A stretch of 64,000 nt of DNA from Garcia nutans (lineage: Eukaryota; Streptophyta; Magnoliopsida; Malpighiales; Euphorbiaceae), in the NCBI GenBank assembly GCA_947685225.1, contig CANTUV010000026.1, positions 52,537,501-52,601,500 of the forward strand. Reading direction: 5' to 3'. Below, one piece after another: positions 12,956-23,942 of the stretch; the stretch's first letter is position 1, and each line of letters starts with the position of its first letter. Made by a program: the position numbers and the translations under genes. The notes below the pieces were generated by a model. The model worked only from the letters and a program-made list of their open reading frames with translations. It searched no databases and was not told where the DNA came from.

Positions 12956-14010
12956 TCTGTGTTGCTAAGAGAACTTGGGTGGTCGAGAACTAAAAAGTCT
13001 GGTGTTCATCACGATGAGAGGAAGAGACTGAACGATAATAGGTTTGGCCGGTCCAAACAAGCGGTCAGGGATGAGATTAGTTTTATTTTATGTGTTGAAT
13101 CAAAAAATTATATCGACCAAATTATTATTGTAATTTTAATAATTACAGAGAAGATAGTATTTTCTGTTTAAATTTAAGTGTTCTGAAAAAAAAAAGTGTT
13201 ATCAAGAAGGACGAGAAAAGGGTGATTTATAAGATGTAATTCAAATTTTTTTATTTTATACTTAGCAGTTAAGATTTTTTTTTGCAAGTGGAGTGATAGT
13301 ATTTTTTACTATCTTTAAACAATCCATTTATATGTTCACAATAATATTTTTTTTCATAAATTTCTTTAAGAAAAATAACACCTCAACATTTATCGCTAGC
13401 ATCTGCCAGCAAAATTCTGAGTCCCGTAGAAGAAATGTGAAGAGGGATAGATTTTTGGGCTAAATCTTTGATAGTTTAGACTGCTTGAGTTTGATTATTT
13501 GTCCAAAGTGATAGATTCTTTTTGAGAAGTTTAGATAAGTGGCTAATGGGCTGAGTTATGGCTGAAAAGAAGTCTATGATGTAATTAATTATACCGAGAA
13601 ACTGTTGAATTTATTTTTTAGTAAGGTTTAAGTATGGCATGGGGGTGATCTGAGCTCACACAGGTCTGATGTTTAAATCTCTGCAAGTATACCGTATAGG
13701 ATACATGATCAGAGTGAAGAACAGAGCATACTATCTCTATAAATACAGATGAAGATTCTGCATAATCTCATAAATACACACAAAGACTTATTTCATGCAT
13801 AGTCCACTCACAGCCTCTCCTTAGACATTTAACAGTATAGTTCCCTTTTAATTCTTCTATGTTGGTTTAAAAAACTCTCTCTTAAGTATTTTTTCATATT
13901 AAGGGATCTAGTCTAATAAATATTATGCAGGAAAATATAGAGAAAGGAGAATAATAGAATTTAGAACTTCATAGTCTTATTAAACATATTAAGGATAGAA
14001 AAAAGGGAAA
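12956..14010 (-). mobile_element. Inverted, rearranged arm of an endogenous pararetrovirus
   Basis: Read on the minus strand, 13640 down to 12956 is colinear with 18065-18760 on the plus strand (reverse transcriptase/RNase H part of pol), and 14010 down to 13645 is colinear with about 20617-20990 (the non-coding region after the promoter). In this arm the non-coding block is joined directly to the middle of pol, so the intervening viral region is absent and a rearrangement or deletion joint lies near 13640. Similarity between the arms is high by eye with scattered substitutions and small indels. Coding frames here are broken. The arm faces the main plus-strand copy, giving an inverted repeat around the 14.0-16.8 kb insertion. 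Confidence 0.8.
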
Positions 14011-14225
14011 CTCTCCTTAATATGATGATCCTTATAGTCCAATCCTCCATGTTGACCATACATATAATACCTTAATTTTTGATGTACTTTGGAATAGTAA
14101 GCATAGAAGAGTATATTGGTGTAATGGATAGAGAAAATATAAGATGAATACGTATGATAAATGTAATAATATGTATATGTTATATATATACTTGAAATAT
14201 ATTTGAAATAAACATGTCATATATA
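14011..14225. other. Short stretch between the viral inverted arm and the probable solo LTR
   Basis: This 215-bp piece is probably residual pararetrovirus sequence. A short plus-strand frame reads through about 26 codons from 14017 but is too short to assign. It then grades into TA-rich DNA. Confidence 0.3.
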
Positions 14226-16845
14226 TGACATATACATATACCAAACATATACAACTCATATAAAAGAATTATATATATATAAGGATGGAAAAGGAAGAGA
14301 AGTTGAAATTTGCTTCTTCTTCTTCTTCTTTATTCTTTTAGACGTGAACTTGAGAAGGAGAGACTAGAGGAGAGTTCTTCTTTCATACGTCAAAGATTGA
14401 AGAAATTTCAAGGATTCAAGTGAAAATTTTGAGGATTATTCATTAATTGGTAAGTTCTTTATCAATTTTGCAATATCTTTGGAATACTATGAAAGAATAT
14501 GATTTGAGAAAATTGAAATTTGTGTATTAGCATATTTTAATGGCTTATTTAGGTATGTATGAAGTTGTTATGAGTAGTTAATGATGATTTTTAAGGTTGG
14601 ATTGAAAGAGAAGATATTTCTTTTCTTTATTCTTCTTTGAATGTGTTATAAAAGAAAGTGATGATTGATTGAATAAGAGGATAGATATGATATGTTGGAG
14701 TTATATAAGTGTTGAATTGATGGGTGAATTATGGATATAAACTAAGATGATGATTAAGGGTGTTGTAGTATTGAGTTTGAAATGTTTGTGTTCATATGGT
14801 TGAGAGTTCGAAATGCAAATTTTGCCTGACACGGTCATTGGGCGTATCAACAGTGCTAAGTTTAACGTTGATGACATGACCATTAATACGATCATGTCCC
14901 CGAGCATGTTGTACCTTTTGTAAGGTAAAATAATTGACACGGCCATTAACACGCCGATATTGTTGGGGGTGTCAAAGTTTTTACGAGGTAGAATAAATGA
15001 TACGGGCAGTAACACGTCCATGCCATTGGATGTGTCAATACTTCTGTATGAATGAGTTAATGACATGGTCATTAACACGCGTGTCACTTGAGAATAACTC
15101 TTTTCTTTATTTTTCATTTGTATTTCCTATTTAAATGATTTGATTTTAAGAATGCCTTAAAATGCGATATTAAATGGTTGTTTATGATCACATTTGGTAT
15201 AGACATTGAGAAAAAGTAGTTTGTCCAGCCTTAGTATTTAAGGGCAACTTGGAAGAGAAGGTAGAGAAAGTTTTAAAGTTTGTTTTGGAGTGTTTTTTAA
15301 GGTATGTATAAACTCTTGAAAAATGGAATATGATTGCATTACATTTAGCCTAACACATTTGGATGAAAAATGTGTTAAGCTACTTGATATATTATGTATT
15401 CATGAACATGATTCTAAGACATGTGAATTGCTATGTATGCATTATTATGCATTGTAAAAAGCCATTGTTAATGGTTAAATTGAATAAAATGTAAACTATG
15501 TGCAAAATATGAAAAAGACCCAAAATATTTGGATAATATGATTTGTTGTGTATACATTAAAGATATTATGTAAAGCCACTGGTAATGGCTATATTATATA
15601 AAATGAGATACATTATGATTATATGATGCTGTTGATATAAATGAGATAAATGAGGCAATGTGTCTAGCTTTATCAAGAGAAAATGAGAAAGAGATTGATA
15701 ATGAAAATATAAAATAATTGTGTGTCTAGTATGTTATTCAATTTTCAGAGTTCTGTATTTGGTGGCATGCTTATATTCGCCTATGGGGCTAGACGCTTGG
15801 TGTCACTATGAAAATATTTTTGAGGTAAAAAGATCGGGTCATAAGCCTCATAAACATGTCCTTGAAACTGGGCTGGGTGAAAAGACTAGGTCATAAGTCC
15901 AGGCCTAGTTGGACTGTTACATTAATATTTTACCTTCGGAGCTAGACACATGGTGTCATTATAGACCAAAATAGTAACTTTGATATTTCAATGATATATT
16001 AGTTGTTTGGGCTCATATTTGTGTATATGATGTTGTGGTACCTATTGTATATAAAACTTGTGATGGTTAAATGGGATATATGATGGTGATCATGGAATGA
16101 TATGATCACAATACATATGCAAATTATTGAAAAGGAATGTGACATGAGAAAATATGCTAAATGATGAGAAATAAGTTATTGAAAGACTTGAGCAGAACTA
16201 AGTCTTGATATTGAAAATGAGATTATAAAAATATAATGCGATGTGTAATATATATATGTTTGTGAAAATTGTATGTATTGTTTCATGAGTGTTATGATAA
16301 GCCATTGAATTATGGCTTTTGTTAAAGATTTGTATAAATTATGAAAAGCTATGAAAAGTGCATTGAAAATGAGAAACATAATAAGAATATGATGATAAAT
16401 GATGTTAATGATATGAATGTAATTTTCTATAATGTATGTATATGTTGTTTATATGCACTATTAAGCTTTTGAGCTTAGTGTGGTTGTATAAATCACACAT
16501 GTGAGTAGATTGTTGATCTGGAAGTTAAACAGTTATGCAACAAGAAGAGTGAAAGTATTTCGAGTAGAAGGTGGTGCATATATGTACAATTTTATTGTGT
16601 CGTATTTTGATAAAAATGTATGTGTACATAAGTGAATTTAAAAAAAGACAATGTAAATTTATATATATGTAATTTAATAAAAAGTATAATGGTTTTGTAA
16701 ATGTTCTTTTATTAAAAATATAATTGATGTGGACTAAAGTAAGGGTTTAAACAATACTGTAAAGTTACATCTTTATTTTTTATATGCATATTATATGTAT
16801 ACGGGATATATATATGATATGTATATAGCGTATAAGGATGTTACA
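14226..16845. mobile_element. Probable solo LTR of a Ty3-type retrotransposon inside the pararetrovirus locus
   Basis: About 2.6 kb of non-coding DNA separates the inverted viral arm from the start of the main viral pol region. It ends in GGATGTTACA, a common end of plant Ty3-type LTRs, and is followed by ATATA; the same five bases precede a TG at 14226, consistent with a 5-bp target duplication, although that neighbourhood is TA-rich and the match could be chance. Inside are a TATA-like tract (about 14270), a pyrimidine-rich leader with a donor-like site near 14450, and a tandem array of about 62-bp units. No gag or pol is present. Orientation and left limit are uncertain. Confidence 0.45.
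14826..15090. repeat. Tandem array of diverged ~62-bp units with ACACGG/ACACG core
   Basis: The core GACACGG(T/C)CATT-AACACG recurs at about 14826, 14875, 14936, 14998 and 15061, mostly 61-63 bp apart, with substitutions in each unit. It lies inside the probable solo LTR. The minus-strand open frame over it (14701-15117) has a matching internal peptide periodicity, so that frame is a by-product of the repeat and not a gene. Confidence 0.75.
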
Positions 16846-19662
16846 ATATAACCTTACCATCAGTTTTTCCAGTTAATAAAAATTTATCAACATCTTTGGT
16901 AAATATTTCTCTGTTACCTTTCAAATAGGATAAGCCAATCCCTTTAATAGCCTTCATGGATACTGGTGCTCATAAAATCATGATGAATCCATCCATATTA
17001 CCTTATTCATATTGAAAGTCTCATACAAAATATTTCATAGCAACTGATGGATTTACACACTTGATTACCCGTCAAAAAATTAGAATTCAATTTTTCCCAT
17101 ACTGTGTTATATGAACCCATGTTACTGGCTCATCTCTCTTAAATAAAGATCTTTTCATTGGTTTTGATATTTACTGTCAAGTCAAAGTTCAGATCTTACC
17201 TACTGGCCTTAAACACAAGGCAGTGTTTAAAACTTATACCAATATTGCTAAGATTTATTCATTTGCAGAACTTCCTTCTATTTATGATAATGAGAATGCT
17301 TTTACTTCTTTCTTCTTGTGCAAATTCCCACCTAAACTTCAAACATTCTCATCCTCTGTGGAAAAATTCTAATTTTTTCATTTCCCTTCCTTTCAAAAAG
17401 AATGAAGACATCCCTATAAAAGTCTCACACCCAGAAATATCTCCTTCAGACCTTGCACCAGCAAAATAAGAATGTGAACAGTTTTTAAAACAATGACTCA
17501 TTGAGCCCATGAAGTCAAATTAGGCTTACCAGGCTTTTTATGTGGAAAAACGAGCAGAGTAGATACGAGGAAAGAAAAAGGCTTGTGATCAATTATAAGC
17601 CTCTCAACTTGTTCTTGGTATATGATAAGTTTCCTTTACCTAAGATTTCTACCCTCACGGTTCACTTAAAGAATGTTAAGATCTTCTCTAAGTTTGATCT
17701 TAAAGCATGTTTTTGGCAATTGGGTATTCAACCAGAAGACAGACCCAAGATAACTTTTGTATCCCTGATGCACCGTACCAATGGATAATTATGCTTTTTG
17801 GGCTTAAGGTTGTCCCATCACTATTTCAAAAGGCTATGATCAAAATATTCTAGCCCATTTTATATTCAACTCTCATCTATATTAATGATATTCTTCTTTT
17901 ATCCTCTACATAAAAAGTCCATTATCAATTATCCAAAAGTATAGGATAATGTTGTCTGAAAAGAAAAGCTTATTGGGTCAAACTACTATTGATTTCTTAA
18001 GTCTTCATTTTGAAAATGGATCATATTCACCAAGCCCATACATAGCTCAAGAACTATTTAAGTTTTCGGACTCAAACCTTACTCAAAAACAAATTCAACA
18101 GTTTTTTAGTGTAATTAATTACATCAGAGACTTCTTTCCAGCCATAGCTCAACCCATTAGCCACTTATCTAAACTTCTCAAAAAGAATCAACCACCTTGG
18201 ACAGACACTCAAACCTAAGTAGTCCAAACTATCAAAGACTTAGCCCAGAAACCTATCCCTCTTCACATCCCTTCTACTGGACTCAGAATTTTGCAGACAG
18301 ATACTAGTGATGAATTTTGGGATGCTGTTTTTCTTAAAGAAATTAATGGGAAAAGATATTATTATGGACATGCAAGTGGACAGTTTAAAGAAAGTAAAAA
18401 ATACTACCACTCCACTTATAAGAAAATCTTAGCTGTTAAGTATGAAATAAAAAAATTTAAGTTTCATCTTATAGGCCACCATTTCCTCATCCTTCTTGAT
18501 AACACATATTTTCCTAGAGCACTTGAATTTACATAGAAAACCCTACCTCCTCAACAACTGTTAAATTACAAGAATGGTTTGTTCGATATGATTTTTTGGT
18601 ACAACACATAAAAAGTAAAACCAATCTCATCCCTGACCTCTTGTCCAGACCAGCCAAACCTATTATCCTCGTCACTCACACTCAGTCTCTTCCTCTCATC
18701 ATGATGAACACCAGACCTTCTAGTTCTCGACCACCCAGTTCTCCTAGCAACATAGATAAACATCTTGATTATCAGCTTTTACAGTTTTCTCCTGTTTTTC
18801 ATCCCAGAGATCCAAGTTCAATTCAACACTTTGCCATAACTCACATTTTGATTTATCTTTTTAAGGTTCATGATTATTTTCAAATTAATTATGAGCTTAA
18901 TCTTTTTTATCCAGAGTTCTCATGGTTTTTGATTTATCATTTGTCTCCTTCAAATCCAAAGATGCATTCAGAGTTATGGTTATTATGTTGTTATTCAATA
19001 TTGTATCACTGTGTTATTGTGATCCCTATCATGAAGATGATCAGTTTCCTCCATAATGAAGATAACTCTGGTTCTCTTCCATGAAGCTTCTTAAAGTGAC
19101 TTGATTCAATCCCCAATTGGGTCAAAAAGTTCAAAAAGATTGCCAGATACTATAAAGTTTGGGATAAGCCAGAAGATGAAATCACCAATTGTCATTCAAT
19201 CTTCATCTTCCATCGTCCTTATTTTCAGTATCCCATAACATGCATTCTTAGGCCCCAGAATCTTGCTTTTGAATGAAAATCTTTTGTTGGCCAGCTTTTT
19301 CAAAAAGAAAGCATCCAGGTAGACTTAAAGATGCTCCTCTGTCAGTTCAATAATTCACGTTTGAATGTCAGAACTCCATTGATCTGTACATCCCTTGTTC
19401 CAGACCTAAATTGGACCACAACAGTTGAAACTTTATCTACTGAAGCCAGACAAAGATTTGAAGCTTCCCTCAATGCACAAATCAGATTTACAGAAACTAC
19501 CATTGAGCTTCCTTTCCAGCTCACTAGTGAGTACTTTGTTGACTATGATATTGATTTTGGTGGACCTCTTAGTCAATCAGAAGATATGCCTTCTGGCTCT
19601 ACATCCACTCCACCAGTAGATGTGCCTTCCAGCTCAGCTCTGCCAGCTATCCAAAGGAATCT
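16846..19662 (+). pseudogene. Endogenous Caulimoviridae-like pararetrovirus: protease, reverse transcriptase, RNase H, decayed
   Basis: In broken plus-strand frames the order is: aspartic protease with AFMDTGA (about 16950), reverse transcriptase with FSKFDLKACFWQLGI (about 17685) and the catalytic box (about 17880), then RNase H-like DTSDEFWDAVF (about 18300) and a conserved tail NLIPDLLSRP (about 18625). This is the pol order of plant pararetroviruses. Stops and frameshifts are numerous (for example in the protease region, after 17469 and at 17788). The reverse transcriptase box reads YIND, not YxDD, so one catalytic Asp is lost. A Pro/Ser-rich region (19331-19662) follows and is cut by the TRIM at 19663. 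A Ty3-like origin is possible, but no LTR pair was found and a promoter-bearing non-coding region follows, as in pararetroviruses. Inactive. Confidence 0.75.
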
Positions 19663-19893
19663 TGATGCGGCTGGGCCAAACCCTTTCCAAGAAGTCACCC
19701 ATCCTGGTACTTACCCTGCACCAGCATGTTTAACCGAAAAGAACACTAACCATTTCTACCAAAAGCTTAAGCTGTCAGCAGAGGCGCGCCCATTTTTTTA
19801 TTTGGATCAAATATGGGCTCACTAGTCTCTTTCGACTTTATATGCCACCTTGTCGAACTTGATCCATAACCCTCTAAACCCTTGGACATATTA
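19663..19893 (-). repeat. TRIM long terminal repeat, left copy (3' LTR)
   Basis: This is a 231-bp direct repeat of 19973-20204. It is preceded, in element orientation, by the purine-rich tract at about 19894-19910, which marks it as the 3' repeat. It shares long identical blocks with the other copy plus about two dozen differences by eye, so the insertion is not very recent. Confidence 0.88.
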
Positions 19894-19972
19894 TTTCCTC
19901 CCTCTTTAAGGAGGTTCTTCCTCGAACATAGAGCAGTGGGATCAAGCCTGATAAATAGGCTCCGATACCAAT

Positions 19973-20204
19973 TGATGCTGCTGGGCCAAGCCTTTCCCAG
20001 AAGGTCACCCATCCTAGTACTTATCCTGCACCAGCATGCTTAACCAGAAATAACACTAATCATTTCTATCAAAAGCTTAAGCTGCCAGCAAAGACGCACT
20101 CATTTTCTTTATTTGGATCAAACATGGGCTCATCAATCTCTTTCGACTTTATGTGCCACCTTTTCGAACCTGATCCATAACCCTCCAAACCCTCGGACAT
20201 ATCA
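19973..20204 (-). repeat. TRIM long terminal repeat, right copy (5' LTR)
   Basis: This is a 232-bp direct repeat of 19663-19893. In element orientation it is followed directly by the tRNA-Met-type primer-binding site (about 19958-19971), which marks it as the 5' repeat. Confidence 0.88.
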
Positions 20205-20990
20205 AATATTAATAATACAGAAATGACTCAACAAGATATTGATAAGACTATAGCCAGCACATAACCCAATAGACAAGATATGGACGTAATGACAAGTCAG
20301 TATGTAGATAATTACAATCAAATGGCTAAAGATAATCCACTAGTCCCAACATCTTATGACTCAGACTCCTCAGATTATCAGAACATGAACCTATCACCTT
20401 CACATTTTATATAATGGCCACAGTAGTTCCACTATCAAATGTTTGTACTGTGTTTGTAATAATTGAGGGAATCTTACTATTCTTTTACATGTTTGTTGTC
20501 TTTTATCATTATTTGTGTTGAGTGCTCTATGGTGTAAGCTCATATGCAAGCTTATTTATTTGTATCTCAGCTCTTCCTTCTATATAAGGAGCTCAGTTTG
20601 TATGTTTTGATAAAGAAAGTTTCTCTTTCTTCTATCCCTAATATGTTTAATAAAACTATGAAGTTTTAAATTATATTTTTCTCTTTCCTCTATATTTTTT
20701 TGCATAATATTTGTTAGACTAGATCCCTTAATATGAAAAAATACTTGTGAGAGAGTTTTTTAAACCAACATAGACGAATTAAAAGGGCGTTGTCCTGTTA
20801 AATGTCTAAGGAGAGGCTATGAGTGTACTATGCATTAGATAAGTCTTTGTGTGTATTTATGAGATTATACAGAACCTTCATTTGTGTTCATAGAGACAAT
20901 ATGATCTATTTTTCATTTTGATATTGTATCCTATATGGTATACTTGCAGAGATTTAAACATCAGAACTCTCTGTGAGCTCAAATCATCCA
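20205..20990 (+). mobile_element. Pararetrovirus tail of ORF and non-coding region with promoter
   Basis: 20205-20414 continues the disrupted viral frame (Gln/Asp/Ser-rich, ending in TAA near 20414, with an in-frame stop earlier). Beyond it is a non-coding region with a TATA box (CTATATAAGG at about 20580), followed by a pyrimidine-rich start region and an AATAAA at 20651. A promoter just after pol is the arrangement expected for the pregenomic RNA of Caulimoviridae. 20617-20990 is repeated in inverted orientation at 13645-14010. The right limit, near 20990, is where similarity to the other arm ends and host AT-rich DNA begins. Confidence 0.6.
20574..20595 (+). promoter_or_regulatory. TATA box of the viral pregenomic-RNA promoter
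   Basis: TATATAAGGAGCTCAG follows a CT-rich stretch and precedes a stretch that is shared by both viral arms from about 30 bp downstream, consistent with a transcript start near 20610. Assignment as viral promoter is inference from position. Confidence 0.5.
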
Positions 20991-22734
20991 AATATATTTA
21001 ATTACTATTACTATAATATTATTAATAAGTTAAACTGCGAATTAAAATTTTAATTTTTCTCTCGTTTAACGTATCTAAATTAATTTATATTTTATTGTAC
21101 GACCAAATAAATTAATTTTTAAATTATTTTATTATTTAAAACATATATCAAACATCATAATTATAATAAATCTAAAGAAATAAAATGCAGTTGGCTAACA
21201 TAAAACTATTTAATTACTTCTTATATTTAATTTTAATTGACGTTTTAGAGAATTTTATATATTTTAAAAATTAATTAAAACTATTAATTTATTATTAATT
21301 ATTTATCTTTTTAATATGTCATTTGAATTGTTTAAAAGATAATTATTAATAATACCATTAAATTAAAAAATAAAATAATAAATAATATTAAAATTTTGAC
21401 TTGATAATATTAAACGTTAAATATTTTAAAATAAAATTATAACTTTAAAATGATATTTATTTTGAAACGGACCGAGTATAGAACATGGAGAAATATTAAG
21501 AAAATAAAAATAATATTATCTTGGTTACATTAAATAGTTACTCGTTTTAAAAAAATATGACAGTAAAAGAAATAAAAATTAGATTTGTATTTCATTAAAA
21601 TTTATTATTTTATTTAATTTTAATTTATAAACTACAATTTTTAAAATTAAAATTAAATAATTTCATTTTTTTTAAATAAAACTATAATTATATAAAATAA
21701 TTTTAAAGTTTAAAGTAAATCAATAAATGTTAGGCTTAGGAGACAAGTTAATTTTGTGGCTCATGCCATTGCAAGAGCCTCAAATTTATATATTAGTTTC
21801 TAAGTTTGGGATTCAATCCCCACTTTTGTAACTTTGTTGACGGATGCTCTTAATAAAGCTTATTCTTTTGGTTTATAAAAAAAAAAAATAAATGTTAGGT
21901 TTTAGATTTTCAATCATTGGTATTATTGTGGCAAAATTATAAATTTTTATGAGTTTTTTTAATATGGTTAATAAAGAATTTTTTTTACGATAATTATTTA
22001 AATTCTTATTTTTCAAATAAAGATAGATTATTAGTCATATTAAAACTCTATTTGGGCGGCTAACATTACCTTAACCATTTAAATCAAGATATTTTTAGAT
22101 TCATCTCAAATGAATTTTAGTGATTACATTATAAAAATGCTCAAATTTTAATTTTTATAAATTTTCCATTAATTTTTTTATTTTTGAATTTAAAATCATT
22201 TTTTATTTATTTTCACTAACATGATTTTAATTATTTTTATTTTTCATCTATTATTTTAATTATTTTTAAATAAAAATATTATTCTAATTTAAACTTAAGA
22301 AATAAAAAAATTATTTCGCTTGATTAAATTAAATAAATTATTTAGTAATTTAAATATAAAATCATCTAATATATCTTTAATCACAATTATTCCCTTGTTC
22401 TCTTCTATGCAAAACAATTATAATATTTTCATTTAAAAAATTGAAATAAATATTTTAAATAGAAATAAAAATAAATAAAAACTATTTTTAATGGAAGAAT
22501 AATTAAAATATAAGTATCAAATTTTAAAATATTTTTTAATTTGATGGTTGAAGTGTATGATTTAGACTTGAAATAGCGTGCTGAGTCAGAGAGTGAAACA
22601 AATAATAAAGTGTCGGGGTTATGATAAAAAAAGTAATATTTGATTAAAACAAATAAAAAAATTTAATTGTTCATTTCTAAAAAAAATTGTCCAAAAATTT
22701 AATAATTTTTGGGTTGATAATACTATTAGACTAT
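20991..22734. other. AT-rich intergenic DNA
   Basis: Very AT-rich with no supported gene apart from the small LINE fragment at 21738-21886. Confidence 0.65.
21738..21886 (+). mobile_element. 5'-truncated LINE fragment with poly(A) and target-site duplication
   Basis: In the plus strand this encodes the end of an L1-type RNase H domain (NFVAHAIARAS, then WDSIPTF and a C-terminal DALNKAYSFG-like tail in broken frame), followed by a poly(A) run at about 21877-21888. The flanks AATAAATGTTAGGCTT (21722-21737) and AATAAATGTTAGGTTT (21887-21902) match at 15 of 16 bases, the target duplication of a LINE. It is a dead-on-arrival insertion of about 150 bp. Confidence 0.85.
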
Positions 22735-22915
22735 GAGTGCGGAAGAAGCGGCTAGACCTCTCTAAACCCACAAAAGAAGCCACGCGGGCACTTTTGAGTG
22801 CACCACCTGCCTTTTATTTTTAGAAAACGGAGGATCGTCCCGGTCGACTATTCTACAATGCGATCGGCGCCGTTCACACGATTCATAGAACCGGCTCCTT
22901 TCGAGGCAGTTAAAA
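22735..22915. other. GC-richer island of unknown origin
   Basis: About 180 bp with markedly higher GC than the surrounding 2 kb, including GGAAGAAGCGGCTAGACCTC and CGATCGGCGCCGTTCACACG. No open frame with recognisable similarity was found. It may be a gene relic or an organelle- or repeat-derived insert. Confidence 0.35.
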
Positions 22916-23942
22916 AAAAAAAGAAAAAAAGAGTTACAAGTAATAACTAATTAACTACAGTAAAGAAGAATAAAATACCGTCTAATATTTTAATATTTTG
23001 CTATATAAATATCAAAGTAACAAAAATATTTTTTTATTTATTTCAAATATAATATATTTATTATTTTAATAAATTAATTAATATATTATTTTTTTATTTT
23101 TTATTTATTAAAAAATATTTTAAAAACATTTAACGACTATATTTTTATGTTAAAATAGTGGTGTGATAAGAATATTATGCGTTCTAAATTAAAATAATAT
23201 AATTTTTAAATTTTTGGAAAAAAAGTAAATATATTTATTAATTGATTTAGAATTAAATATAAAATATTTTTTTTGAGTATTATAATTTAAAAAAAAATTT
23301 ATTATGAATTATTTAAGAGAATATAAAACATTTAATAGATAATACTGAATTTATAAAAAATATGCTACCACTTGGTCTGGATGGGTTTATTTTGGATATA
23401 TTTATTTTCTAATTAACTGAACAAATCCTTTTAGTCAACTGTTTAACATGACATCACGTTTGAATGATTGGGTGAAAACAACATTTTTTTTTTCACTGAT
23501 AATTGCAGTTTAACCAGCGCCAAAATCAAAATGTCTTCTTTACATTTCACCCCTTTCGTGGGTCCCCATTTTTGAGAAACCAATGATTTGTCTATTAGAA
23601 CTTTGAAGCTTTCCCCATCTCTCTCTCTCTCTCTCTCCATCAATCTATATATATAGGTCACTAATGAGGAAGCTCTTCTCGCTTCCAAGTAATTTTCTCA
23701 CCAGCTCTTTTCAGCTTTCTATAAAATTTTCCCCTTCTGTTTGCTTTTCTAGAATTTCAATTATTTTGTTAATGTGCTTGTTTGTGTTGTTAAATAAGAG
23801 ATTCTTGAATTGAAATTTTCAAGTAAATACCTAAATTTGATTCTTTAAGCTGTTCAGTTAGGTGTTTACACTTTTATTTCTTGCTAATTTTAGTTTGATA
23901 TTTGATTGATTGGTAATCTATTTTAGTTCTTGTAGCAGGATA
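22916..23942. other. AT-rich flank and probable promoter/leader of the ceramidase pseudogene
   Basis: Mostly AT-rich. A CT dinucleotide run (about 23618-23637) and a TATATATATA tract (23645-23655) precede a pyrimidine-rich leader and an intron-like stretch before the ATG at 23943. The layout is that of a plant promoter and 5' leader, but no element is diagnostic. Confidence 0.4.

Larger units (their letters stand above)
19663..20204 (-). mobile_element. Complete TRIM (terminal-repeat retrotransposon in miniature), 542 bp
   Basis: Two direct terminal repeats, 19663-19893 and 19973-20204 (231-232 bp), flank a 79-bp interior. On the minus strand the interior begins after the repeat with TTGGTATCGGAGCC, one mismatch from the initiator-tRNA-Met primer-binding site, and ends with the purine tract AAAGAGGGAGGAAA before the other repeat. 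Repeats start TGATATGTCC (one copy TAATATGTCC) and end GCATCA or GCGGCATCA-like CA. The flanks AATCT (19658-19662) and AATAT (20205-20209) look like a 5-bp target duplication with one change. No protein is encoded; such elements rely on enzymes of other retrotransposons. It inserted into the pararetrovirus. Confidence 0.88.

Noticed and set aside
12959..13171. 70-codon plus-strand frame
   Set aside because: Antisense reading of the inverted pararetrovirus arm; the matching frame at 18566-18763 on the minus strand is the same shadow in the other arm.
14701..15117. 138-codon minus-strand open frame
   Set aside because: Its internal peptide periodicity follows the ~62-bp tandem DNA repeat; no known domain; lies in a probable LTR.
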